A DNA stretch of 64,000 nt from Chrysomallon squamiferum (lineage: Eukaryota > Mollusca > Gastropoda > Neomphalida > Peltospiridae): assembly GCA_012295275.1 (NCBI GenBank), contig CM022673.1, positions 24,722,261 through 24,786,260 on the forward strand. Reading direction: 5' to 3'. Numbering within the stretch: the first letter of the stretch is position 1; every line of letters starts with the position of its first letter. Under the pieces are notes generated by a model, which searched no databases, was not told the origin of the DNA, and was given only the letters and a program-made list of their open reading frames with translations. The translations under genes were made by a program, and so were the position numbers. This document shows positions 1-15,540 of the stretch, in pieces.

Positions 1-50
1 CGTACACAAACACTCACACATATTCCTGTTCGTTCAGACTGCACAGAGTC

Positions 51-2197
<2,147 letters not shown>

Positions 2198-2377
2198 ACA
2201 CATTTCACAAAACGTTGAGTGTCATACTTAATAAATCTGTTATAAAGAAAACGCTTGTAAGTGTTTTGTGATGAAATAAACAGAAATAAACGATTAACGA
2301 TACTTCCACCCTTTGATGGTTCTGTTTATTACCACAGTTTCCTTTGTTTTATCAACCAACTAAAGTATGCAAAGGTG

Positions 2378-2414
<37 letters not shown>

Positions 2415-2547
2415 AACACAAAAACAAAAACAACAGTCATTGACTAAAAGTAAACAGAACACATACTGGCAAGAATGGCTACGGGAGGTTTCATCAGCAG
2501 AACTTTGAATAAAGGTTTATCGTTTATTTTTCTGTGAATGTCTTATA
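2198..2547. other. 3' flank of FG-GAP-like gene
   Basis: Polyadenylation hexamer at 2230-2235, a short (AC)n tract near 2380-2408, and otherwise AT-rich sequence with no recognisable gene. Confidence 0.6.
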
Positions 2548-2746
2548 AACATACATACATACATTATTTGATAATATACATGCTTACATACATACATACA
2601 AACATACATACATACATACATACATACATAGATACATACATACATACATACATACATACATACATACATACATACAGACATACATACATACATACATACA
2701 TGCATGCATACATAACTACACGCATGCACATAAACATACATACATG
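2548..2746. repeat. (CATA)n tetranucleotide array
   Basis: About 200 bp of CATA/TACA repeats with occasional variants. Open frames on both strands (Cys-Met-Tyr-Val on minus, Thr-Tyr-Ile-His on plus) are satellite artefacts. Confidence 0.95.
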
Positions 2747-3417
2747 AACAGATATTAACAAATCATTCGGTCGACCAGTTATCTCAGACTGTAGATGGCG
2801 AATCTTGTAACATTTCCTTATGCATTTAAAACCAACTGAAAACAAACACGCCAGTTTTGTTAAAAATACAGATGATCTTTTATATAAAATATCTAAAACC
2901 AAAAACACCACCAAACTCCTTTTTAGTTACCCTTGATATTGAGTCCATATACACACTAACATAAATATCGATGCGGGTTTAGAATCTGCTGAGAGAGCGT
3001 TCGATATTTTTTGCTTCTGTTTATAATACGAAATTGGAAGAAGCAACCGAGAAGCCATTTTTTTTTTTTTTTTTTATCATTTCATCGCCATCATACGTTT
3101 AAAGGTAACTTTAAATCTCAAGTATACATTAGGTTTCACAGAAATTCGATTAAAAAAGAACATTAATGATCCTTGTTCACTCCTATTCAAAACGAGTTCT
3201 ATGGAAAATTAAATCCGAAACGTCAGAGAATTAGACAAACCCTTGGATCCACCAGACACATTTTAAGCCATCTAAAATCCAACGTAATATTCCACCTCAC
3301 TTGGACACAGGATATAGAGCGGTCTGCTAGAAGCAGGCTCCACGACGTGTAAACTCTCAGTCTACGTTGAGTAGAGCACACAGAGAAAGTGAATATCAGA
3401 TCCGAACTAACCCAGAC

Positions 3418-3640
3418 TGCGACTCCAAAAACGTTGGGTATTTGATAACATGCAACTTATGTAATAAACAGTATGTCGGCCAAACACAAAATAAGTTATG
3501 AGTTAGAACTGTTTGCCACAAATACTAGGCATGAAGTTGGCATTCCTGTCGCCAAAATATGATAACAAATTAATAAATGTAAAGACAGAGGACCAACGAA
3601 CACTGTAATAAACATTACAATGGTTAACTTTAAGTCAAAA
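3418..3640 (+). mobile_element. decayed Penelope-like element fragment (GIY-YIG endonuclease part)
   Basis: Seen: from 3418 the frame reads CDSKNVGYLITCNLCNKQYV followed by GQTQ and a stop. This is a CxxC knuckle plus the GYL...QYVG core of a GIY-YIG nuclease. From 3512, in another frame, TRHEVGIPVAK matches the segment that follows this core in Penelope-like retroelements. Known: Penelope reverse transcriptases commonly carry a C-terminal GIY-YIG domain of this shape. Stops and the change of frame show a dead copy. I could not delimit the reverse transcriptase part upstream (2.9-3.4 kb). The fragment sits between two (CATA)n arrays. Confidence 0.6.
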
Positions 3641-3721
3641 CATTATTTTTTGGTTAACTTTAAAAACAGTCAACTCGAATTTTTAGAGACAAAAATTAGA
3701 AAATATTATTTTTTCAGTAAT

Positions 3722-3858
3722 ACATTCATACATACATACAAAACAATTCATATATATGCCAGTGCAAACATTTTTTAAATCTAAAATACATGCATACATA
3801 CATACATACATACATACATACATACAAACATACAAACATACATATATACATACAAACA

Positions 3859-3892
<34 letters not shown>

Positions 3893-4022
3893 CATACATA
3901 CATACATACAAACATACATACATACATACATACATACATACATACATACATACATACATACAAAAAAACATACAAACATACATACATACATACATACATA
4001 CATACATACATACATACAAACA
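3722..4022. repeat. (CATA)n tetranucleotide array
   Basis: About 300 bp of CATA repeats with CATATA and CAAA variants, the second array of this type within 1.5 kb. Long open frames on both strands come from the repeat. Confidence 0.95.
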
Positions 4023-5008
4023 AACGTTCGAGTCTCATCAGCGGCATCTGACGGGGTTTGTCCGGTCGTGATTGGACTTTGTCCTCCAGCGCAACTGCGT
4101 TTCCAAATATTGTCTGCGTGTTGACTGTAATCAGACGTAGGTAAGACAGAGAATATTCAAACCCTAGAATACAAACATACTTAAAAGAAAATTAAAACGT
4201 ATAAACGATTCAAGTTTTATCTGAAAGAGTTATATATATATATGTATGTATGTATTTAAAAGTTTATTTCACATTAAAATGGCACAGTGTCTTGCTGAGT
4301 GTGAACTAAAACGTGGGCGCAGTCGCCTGTGTAACGTGATCTGTCGTAAACGGCTGGAAGATAACAATACTCTCTGATACGTCGCTGTTTATTCGCCGTC
4401 CAGTCAGTTCCGTCATTGTTCAATTTCTGTCACGTGTGATAAAACTAAGGACGTGTGTTTACAACAGCGAGTCGTGACTGAGAGTTAGTCACTCGACTGA
4501 AACTAAAGTTTATTTCGTTGTTGTAGTTGGTTGTTAAAAATCACCTTAGGGTATAACAACTGTTTTTTTTTTTTTTTTTATCTCTATAGAAAAATCGTCT
4601 TCGGGTGTTTGGTTTGTGCTTGAAAAGCTGCGTTATCAGATTACATCAGACTTGTTATATTACCTTTTGGATTAAATTTAATTAATAACCGAAATGCAAT
4701 GCAGGTGATCTAACTAATGTAGCCTTCGTAACGTAGACCGAGAAATGTTGACCCCTGAATTAAACCAGCGCTACAGCAGATGTAAAAACATCAACAGCAA
4801 AATCTGATCTCATTCTTTTTCCTTTTTTTCTTTTTTTTTGTCACGAATAACAACAACCTCACCGATTTCTATCAAGCCGGAACGTGGTATTTTCTTATCA
4901 GTATGGACTCGAATTTTACTCACGTCAACGGATGGGTGATCATCAAACGTTTACAACGAAACGATACTCCGCGCTCTTAGCAGACGACTGCACACCCCAT
5001 GTGGAAAG
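4023..5008. other. upstream region of metalloprotease gene
   Basis: No gene recognised. About 4300-4520 is less AT-rich than its surroundings and may hold the promoter. Poly(T) tracts occur at about 4564-4579 and 4824-4839. Confidence 0.4.
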
Positions 5009-6278
5009 ATGGCGGGATACTACCGTCTGCTCATTGTCTGTCTCGCTGGCTCGTTTTGCTCGACGGGTAAGTGAAAGTAAAATGTCTGGTTCACGCTGTT
5101 ATTTGACTCGATTGCATATTGAATATTTCCTGGTTCTAGACAAAAACCTCTTAAAGAAATTTACTAGAGATATAACGTGAAGTAAAGAAATCTTTTTTTT
5201 TTTTTTTTTTTTAAATAAATAAGTAAAACAGACTAATCGTAATAAATTTCTGTTTAATATTTTTACAGGTATATAACTGACATTTAGTGAGACATCATAT
5301 TTGATTATTGATAATGATAATTGAATTATGTTAAGATAATTGCGAATATTATTGTTTCTGAAATGAGTAGTGTCTAAGTAATATATTTTTATATAATTAT
5401 TTCAAAAGTAACATGAACAAAACAACCATTTTGTTTTCTGATACTAATTACATTTCCACTAAAATGCTGATATTATTAATATTTTATAACTTTTATTTTA
5501 CATTAAGAAAAAGTAATAATAACTAAAAAAAAAAAAAATTAACTCTTTGTATATTTATTAACAAGTCGTGAACTGTTTATAACGTTGATCATATGTGACT
5601 GCTTCTTTTCCTAGATTTCTAACTTTAAAATTTGTATTTTATATATATATTTTTTATTTTATTGTTCTTAAATTTTTTATTATAGTAAATATAAACGTAG
5701 TAATGGTATTTGAAATAATTAGCCACTAATTCTTAAATCTCGAAAATTGCACGAAACTCAGTTTTATTTTTTTTTTTTTTTTTTTTCTATTTTTTATAGT
5801 GAATTATTTTCCTTCTTCTTTTTATGTCATATGTCAACAGTTACTTTCCAAAGTATTAAGAACGGCTACTTATGTTTGTTTAAATTTTGATTTTTATCTT
5901 AATCCCTTCAGAGTACTTGCACAAACAAAACAACACACACATAACTATTCCAGATAAGATATTTAGTACATATATGTCAGTTTTAATTTATGTTATTCTT
6001 TATATTGGATGCGGAATAAGTATTATACCTAGATATGTAAGGAAATGCTTATTCAATAACAAAGAAATATAAATCGATTATTCAAATAACCTCCCAATAG
6101 TCATACATGTCAATATGTCTTGTTTTTGCATTTTGTTTTAGTTGTTAACTACTAAATGTCTTCTACAAGCAACTGCAGAAGAGATTACAAATTTGTACAA
6201 TATATGGATTCGTTGTTAACTTACTAACACAGACAATCAAACTGTTCTGCTCTAGAACAGTCCAATTATATATAGGGG

Positions 6279-6314
<36 letters not shown>

Positions 6315-6503
6315 AAAAGAAAAGGAAAACAACAAGGAAACAAATTTTAAAAAAATAAAATAAAATAAAAAATAAAAATTTGTACGTAAATTAAAATGTA
6401 TTCCTTGGGAGTTTCTAAGTATCCTTTTAGTCTGAAATGTTGACAACATTATCGAATCATTGCGTACTAATTGTGTCACTTTCACGGTAAAGAAACATTA
6501 TGT

Positions 6504-6584
<81 letters not shown>

Positions 6585-9500
6585 TTACTATGAATAGCGT
6601 TTCAGCTTTGAATCGTAATAAATATTGAATTCTATAGCATTTTATGGAATGCTACAAGAAAATACAAAGGCTGCAACCACAAAAGACGTGAAAAATAAAG
6701 GAGCGCGCGCGACACGCGCACACACACACACATACACACACGCGCGCACACACACATATACATACACACATACACATAACTATACACATTCAAATTTGTA
6801 TACAGAGAGTGCACTGGGTATAAAATAAACTGTTCGACGTGACTGCATTTGCATGAAGTTCTGTATTATATGAATTTATATCATTAACATCGGTATATAG
6901 CTATTTTTGTAAGTAATGAAAGCTTATCCTGCTTTCTGTTGCGAAACGTTGCTGTTGAATCATCTTTTTCAAGTCAACGTCACCACCCGGAACTCTTAAA
7001 CCATGACTTGACTAAACGAATTCACCGAGGAACAAAGAGAAAGTTCACAGAGTTTATAAAATAGTCGTTTCGAGAGGGATTTATTTGAACTTTGATTTAC
7101 GAAAATAGGATGGGCGGAGGTACATAAGATTTGTGTATTTAGAGATTGAAAATGTTATTTGTTAAGAATTTTTGTACACACTAACAATATCTGAACAAAC
7201 AAACCAACAAAGCTTTACCGAAAAAAAAAAAAAAAAAAATTAAAAAATGTAGGCATAATGTAATAAAATTAATGGTTAATGTTCTTTACTGAAATAGTTT
7301 ATGAAAACATAAAATGACGACTGCAATAAATTGTGATGTTCAAGAACCAATTAGCTTTGTCTTTTATTAATTTTTAATTTTAATTTTTTTATCCATAACT
7401 TTTGGTTCAGTATATGAATTAAAAGAAAAGTATTATAATATAATAAAACGTCAGAAAGTTGTTTGTTTGTTTGTTTGTTTTTGGGGTTTTGGGTTTTTTC
7501 CAGTGCTTCGTTATTTTTTCTTTTCTTACATTTTTTTTTTTTTTTAAGTTTATTCATTTTATATTTACTTATTTAGTTATTTAGTTATTTATTTACTAAG
7601 CAATCATTCTCCATGTATTTATAGCTATTATAATTTGGAACTATTTTTAGGCGCGGATTTTGAAAGGCGAGAGGCTGTTAGGAGGACAAAACGAGTAACG
7701 AGTAATGATTACAAGATCGATGTTTTGGTGTTAGCCGATTATCCACTGTATCAAAAGTAAGCTGTTTTAAACACGTGAAAACCAGTTTAAAATAACGATG
7801 TGTTTTAAACAGAAGACACTGTTAGTAAACCAGATGCATTTTTCACTATTATTAAATATTTTCTAGTTTTTTCTGTATAAAGATTAAGTATGACAGTTTT
7901 GGGATTCTTTTAGACCTTTCAGTAATTTTATTTTACGAACAGGAGGTGGTTTTCTGCGTTCAGTTTTTTTTTTTAAGTCATTGGATGGTTTATCAATGCT
8001 CAAAAAATAATTAAATAAAAATAAAAATAATAAAGTTTTGTCATAATAATTTTTTTATATAAAAAATCAATAAAGATTTTAAAATAATATTTTCAAATAT
8101 TGATGAATCTATTGTGTACATGTAAGTTACTGTCATAAAGGAAATTTGGAACAATTCAGAATTGTCAGAACCCGATTTCCAACATGGATTTTTGTCTCTA
8201 AGTTGTCCCACTTCTACTCTCGGGTTTGAGTGAGCATCCTCTTAATTATATTTGTAATCTACGTAGCTAACAAATTTCTGTTTTAATGTAGTCAAAAGAA
8301 ATGTAATTACGAATACATATTTACAATATTCTATACCTCTAGTATTCATAAAGTAGCACTGAAACACAAGCGTGCGCACACACACCTGCATACATACATC
8401 TATACATATACATATATCACTAATATAAATTTTGCAGATGGCTAGCATGGAGCGGTCCAGACTCAACTGGAGATGTGAAGAACAACATGAACCGATATTT
8501 CACTCTACTGTTCACAGATGTGAGTTTTAAATCAGACTGCAGCTCCACGAACATTTTGAATTAAAATTTGTCATCTATTGTCATAATTTTACTTCACCAT
8601 CGAAACATTATGCAAACGAAAGTTTCTTTCGTTACATAAAAAAATTATTATATGAGAGATAAAACATTTTTTTTTTTAAATGTAGCAAGAAATAATGAAA
8701 TTCACAGATATTTTGTTATCGTACAAAGACACAAATTCACAAACACACACATACACATAAGTCCCATAAAACTGTGACATTTTAATTTCTCACCAAATGC
8801 ATTACTGTGAAACAAGTTGGATGCAGAACCTTTTTTTATAATCTATAACAACAAAAATTAATACTTCCTTCTAGGTAAACTCAATATATGGCGGTATAAC
8901 AAGTCCTGATTACAAGATATCGGTTGGTCTTGCAGACATTCAAATTGCTGAAACGCCAGTAAGTAACCGCATCGTTAAAATGTTATTCTTATTCTTTCAG
9001 TGTTAATGGGAGTGTCTACGTATTGGATGAGAGATAAAGCAAGCGTCTGAGTAGATGGGACCCTGTTCATTCATACTCCTGTATCTCTTTTCTTTTATTG
9101 CTTATTTTTTTCATAAATTAGTGGTGTGAGATGTAAGATTACTGTATGGATGAAGTGCATACCATCCGGACAATATGAATAAAAAAAAATTCCCACATTG
9201 TCAAATATCTGTACGGTATTTAACATTGGGCACATTTTCAACATAGTTCGTTTCGTTGCAGAATTCTGACATTGCACTGTTGACAAGTCGACACAACGCT
9301 CAGGGAAGAATCCAAGCAAACGACGTTCTGACGTCCATGAAAGCATTTGTCCAACAACACAGTCTGCCTCGCAACGACCACGTCGTCCTCTTTACTGGGT
9401 ACTGTATGACGTCGTAGTACAACGGAAATATCAGCTAATGCCTTTGTTTACTTAAGTGTGTAGTGTGTGTGTCTGTTGGTATGCATGTATGTTTTAGCGT

Positions 9501-11142
9501 GTATGTTGTGTGTGTGTGGGTGTATGTTGGTATGCATGTATGTTTTAGCGTGTATGTTGTGTGTGGGGGGGGGTGTATTTTTGTGTGGAGAAAAATTATT
9601 TTTCACAAGCCTAGTCTGAAGTTCAACTTAAAATTAATGGTGTTGCATAAAATACTACTGTATGATATAATGAAAAATAATGTGTTATTTTACATCTTCA
9701 GATATGACTTGATCAGTGAGATATATGTGTTATTTCACATCTTCAGATATGTCTTGATCGATGAGATTATATGTGTTTATCAGTGAGATATATGTGTTAT
9801 TTTACATCTTCAGATATAGCTTGAACAGTGAGATATATGTGTTATTTTACATCTTCAGATATGACTTGGTCAGTGAGATATATGTGTTATTTCATATCTT
9901 CATATATGTCTTGATCAGTGAGATATATGTGTTATATCACATCTTCAGATATGACTTGATCAGCGAGATATATGTGTTATTTCACATCTTCAGATATGAC
10001 TTGATCAGTGAGATATATGTGTTATTTCACATCTTCAGATATGACATGATCAATGAGATATATGTTTTATTTTACAAATCTTCAGATATCCCTTGATCAG
10101 TGAGAGTTATGTGTTTATCAGTGAGATATATGTGTTATTCTACATTCTCAGATATGACTTGATCAGTGAGATGTATGTGTTATTTCACATCTTCAGATAT
10201 GACTTGATCAGTGAGATCTATGTGTTATTCTACATCCTCAGATATGACTTGATCAGTGAGATGTATGTGTTATTTCACATCCTCAGATATGACTTGATCA
10301 GTGAGATATATGTGTTATTTTACATCTTCAGATATGACTTGATCAGTGAGATGTATGTGTTATTTTACATCTTCAGATATGACTTGATCAGTGAGATGTA
10401 TGTGTTATTTTACATTTTCAGATATGACTTGATCAGTGAGATGTATGTGTTATTTTACATTTTCAGATATGACTTGATCAGTGAGATATGTGTGTTATTT
10501 TGTATTTTCAGATATAACTTGATCAGTGAGATGTATGTGTTATTTTGTATTTTCAGATATAACTTGATCAGTGAGATGTATGTGTTATTTTGTATTTTCA
10601 GATATAACTTGATCAGTGAGGACGGCGGGATTAGCTTTTCTTCAACAACAGGTAAATATTTAACTGTGTCTTTCAAACCTGAATTTGTAGATTTATATAT
10701 ATTTTTTTTTTTTTATAAAACATATCTGCGATAAATATTATTTACAACAAGTAAACAGTAAATATTAATGTGAATAATATCTTTGTCTCTTTGACTTGTA
10801 ACTAGCAGATCATGAAGGCGAATCGACGAAACTTTTGTCAAGCGTGTATGGAATACGACATAGGACAAAACAATAGATTGGAACATTAACCCTATTTACT
10901 TCTGTCTTGACATGTTTTCTATTTCGTTCGAGACATTTTAAAATCGGAACATTTTGTTTCCTTTCACAACATGATTATACTTCAAAACAGCGTATAAACC
11001 TTTAAATTGCTTTTTATTCTTTTGACCAAATTGTACAGTCATGTGTGATTCTTGTGTACGTCAGTGTTTGTGTTTGTGTATGTTCAGACTCCATGTGTGT
11101 GTGTTTTCAAACTGTTTATTTTGTCTTCGTTGTTGCTGTCAT

Positions 11143-11179
<37 letters not shown>

Positions 11180-11731
11180 TGTGCGGTTATCTGTTGTAAC
11201 TCTTTGACTGTGATGTGGTTTCTTTGTTTATTCTGCTTGTAAGGAAAGGCTTACGTTGGTTCGATGTGTTTGACTGATGGGTCGAGCGTGTCGGTTGTGG
11301 AGGACACTGGAGCATTTACCAGTCTGTTCACTGTCACCCACGAAATAGGTCACAGGTAGGTGAACATTTTGTGTATGCGTATAAAAGTACGTAGTAAATA
11401 ATCGCGTGTTTAAATATTATCAGTCTGAGTATGTCAGCGTTGCCCTGGGATCGGGTTAAACGATGACGCTGCTGAATTCGTAACCTAATAATCCTCTTTA
11501 ATATAAACGAGTGCCAGTAAAAAAAAAAAAATTTTTTTTTTTTTTAAATGAAATAAAAACAAGTCTGTAACTATAGCTGACGAATTTCCTAGAAAATTAT
11601 TCATTGTCAGCCGTTTTTGTGAGTGGATTTATTCACGGGGAAACCTGAGGGGTGAATATAAAATATGCAAATGTTTTAATCTGGAGATTTAATGATCAGA
11701 TAGTTTTCGTTTATTTCTTTTCTATTTTTAA

Positions 11732-11763
<32 letters not shown>

Positions 11764-13204
11764 CTCCCTGGCTTCCCCACAGGATGCTTCCATAAAGCAA
11801 CTGATTAAAAATATTGTTGATAAACAATTTTTCTCTCTCTGTATCGTGCAGCTTAAATGCCAGTCATGATGAAGATAATAGATGTCGAGCAGAATAATGG
11901 CGGGAAAAACAATGACCGAGACAGAAAATAACAAATATAACCCGTGGCTGTTTTCTTCATGTAGCATTCAGGAAATCAAAACCTTTACAAACCACATTCT
12001 CCAAACAGTGTAAGTTATTATTATTTTGTTAGTTATTTATTATTAGTAGTAGTAGTAGTAGTAGTAATGGTAGTAGTAGTAGTAGTTGTAGTAGTAGTAG
12101 GAGTAATAGAGTAATAATTTGTAGAAGATTCGGGATATACGAAAAGGTGCCAGTCTCGGATGAAGAAATTTCTAGATGAAATCAGTTTATTATAAAGAAA
12201 ATTGACAATCCAGTATTCATATATACGTTTACCAACTAAATAATATATATATATATATATATTATATATAAATCTTTTACTAATTCCGTGCCTGAATGTC
12301 AAATTATTGTTAAAGCTATTAAAAAGGATACGTTTGGTTCTGTTATAATGTGATTTATTGCAATTTTTTATTAACAGTTTTGTTTTTGGCTAGAAGATTA
12401 TTTACAAAAACATAATAATAAACAAATAAAACCAAAAAATAAAATAATAATAATAATAACAATAATATTAAGTATATGAAATAATAATAATAATAGTAGT
12501 AGTAGTAGTAGTAATAATAACAATAACAATAATAACAATAATAATAATAATGTAAGTATAAGAAATAATAATGATGATGATGATGGTATTAATAATAATA
12601 ATAAAAACAATAAGAATAACAATGACAAAAATAATAATAATAATAATAGTAGCAAGTATATGAAATAATGATGATGATGCTGATATTGATAATAATCATA
12701 ATTTAATGATCTCAGAAATGGTGATACATGTTTACGCCAATCGGAGACTCCATCAACGAATGTCGTTGACGTAGCTGGAATAAAGCCAGGACAGATGTAC
12801 ACGCCAGATGAAATCTGTAGACGTGTGTACAACAACCAATCGTTTTACTGCAGGGTAAGACACAATAATCTGATTTTAATTAATTACCTGCAATAGTTTT
12901 CTCTGTTCGTTTGAGCAGTGTATGACAGCATTAATTTTAAGTTACTCAAGGTATATAAAATATTACGATCGGCTATAGGTTTTGAATACGTTTTTCCTTT
13001 GTTTCTTTGTGAGTTTTATTTATTTATTTATTTATTATTATTATTATTATTGTTATTATTATTATTATTAGTAGTAGTAGTAGTAGTAGTAGTAATAGTA
13101 GTAGAAGTAGTAGTAGTAGTAGTATTTTCTTTTTGTTTGTCTTTGGTTTGTATTTTTTGAGGGTTTATACTTTTTTGTTAATGTTATGTTATTTATTTAT
13201 TTAC

Positions 13205-13240
<36 letters not shown>

Positions 13241-13782
13241 TACTATTTCTTTTGTTATTTTTGTTTGATTTTTGTCTTGCTTTTTATGTGGCTTTTTCTT
13301 GGATGTGCTTAGTGTGTGTAAGGTTATTTTATATTGGGGGGGGATTTTATATTGGTTTTGGTTCATTATCTTTAATTTCATATTTCTTTTGTTTCTAAAA
13401 CAAAAATTATTATTATTGTTTTTATTTTTTTTCCAGGGTAAAGAATTCGGCAGTGTTTCGGATATTTGTCTTTTTCTTGCCTGCAATGATCCGGACAACA
13501 GAAATTTTTGTAGTAAAATCTTTGCCCCTGAGGGGACTTCGTGTGGCAACAAAAAGGTAACATCAGTTCCTTCGTGTTACAGTTGATTTTTACTTGTTTT
13601 TAGGACAGAAGCATGGATCTGCATAATTTATTAAAGAAAAATCTTAATTAGTAAATCCTACTAGGTATAAAAAGCTTTAAAACAATAACAACAGTGTATT
13701 ATATTTTATACAGTAACATTCTAGTATCTTTTGATTTAACGAACATAATTTGGCGTCCAAAGCAATAGTGAAGCAGAAATAC

Positions 13783-13837
<55 letters not shown>

Positions 13838-15509
13838 TTAAAAGTTAGCTTCTTTATCTTACTACATATTTTTTAATTTATTTATGGTTGTTGTTGTTTT
13901 TTTTTATCGTTCAACTTTGATCATGATATTTTTTATAACGAGTGCGATGTACTAGGTAACCATGGCGGCATGCAAATATCTCAAACCAGGTTTATAGAAT
14001 TCACTGCTATCTATTTCAAATATTTTTATTTTCCAGTGGTGCGAATCAGGAAGATGTGTTTATTCAGAACAGGCCCCATCACACAATGGTAAGTAAATAC
14101 AGTCCAGTAAAATGTTATTTTTTAAATTAGTTGTGACGTCTGTAAACAAACTAGATATCTGCTTTGTAAAATCATTTATGTTTACAGCGGTACATGAAAT
14201 ACTGGAATGAATTTATTTTTTAGAAATAATTAATTAATTAATAAAAAAATATATATATATATAATAATAATAATAATAATAAATAAAAAATATACAAACA
14301 AATTAAAAATAATAATAATAAAATTAAATAAATTAAAATAGAAATTAAAATTAAATAAAAGAAAAAATAATAAATACAAAAATAAATAAAGAAAATATGA
14401 AATATGAATAAATAAAAGAAAAGAATAAAAATAAAGAAAATTGAAAAATAAAAATAAATTAATTAATTCAAATAAAAGAAAAGAAAATTTTAAAGAAAAA
14501 TACAGAAACAACTAACAAATAATAAACTTCATTGCTAGAAGAATATTAAAGGTCACGCAGTGTATTTTTATAAAAACTCTGTTTCAGAGAATGGAATATT
14601 AAAGTTACGCAGTATATTTTATATAAAAATGTTGTTTCAGATATTAGAATATTAAAGTTACGCAGTATATTTTTATAAAAAATGTTGTTTGAGACAATAG
14701 AATATTAAAGTTAAGCAGTGTATTTTTATATAAAATGTTGTTTCAGAGCTATGTGTACACGGAGACCAGCCTGTGTACTATATGTCTAGCGGCTGGCAGA
14801 CATGCGGGGCACTGGTAAAACAGAGCCCAACTTTCTGCTATGCTGAAACCAGTCGAGTTCACTGTTGTCAGACTTGTCAGAATATTTCCAGAAATGTACC
14901 AGGTATTATCTCTAAAAATATCAACTCTTTTTTTTTTTTTTTAATGAAGAGCAGTTAATATTATTTCAATTATTAATTTTACTTTTTCCTTTTGTAGTCT
15001 GTGTTTCATGACTTTTTTATCTAAAAGCGATTGTATGTGTTTTCTCATCCATGGGATGCTACATATATAAAACATCGTTTGCTGCTAATAATAAAAAATA
15101 ATAATAATAATAATTAAATGTTAAAAAATTACCATAGATAAAGAGATTTAAAAAAAAAAAAAAAATGCGTCAATATTTAAATAAAATAATTGTTACTTTG
15201 TTTACGAGGATGTGAATATGGAGACAAAGTCGCAAACTGTTCGCCTGACAACTGCAAGCAGATCTATCCTGATGGGTATGTTGTAGACGACAACTGCTGC
15301 GAGACGTGTGATTACAAACCAGCCACCTGGTCGTGCTCCGATTCAGCTGTAATTGACTGCAGAACAGTCAAACCCTACATGTGTTACAACTTCACAATAG
15401 CCTTCGTCTGCTGCAAAACGTGTAAAGATGTCAGAAATGTAAAAGAAGTTGGTAAGAACATTTTCAAAATACACCTTCGAAATCTATTGCTTCAGTTAGG
15501 AAAAGTTTA

Positions 15510-15540
<31 letters not shown>

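Noticed and set aside
3683-4124. Overlapping Cys/Met/Tyr/Val and His/Thr/Tyr/Ile proteins on both strands
   Set aside because: All are translations of the (CATA)n array.
9683-10620. CRISPR-like repeat array
   Set aside because: Units are contiguous with no unique spacers, the DNA is eukaryotic, and the last unit is an exon boundary. It is a minisatellite.
12398-12835. Poly-Leu membrane-like protein on minus
   Set aside because: It is the reverse of (AAT)n tracts and overlaps protease exon 9 on the other strand.
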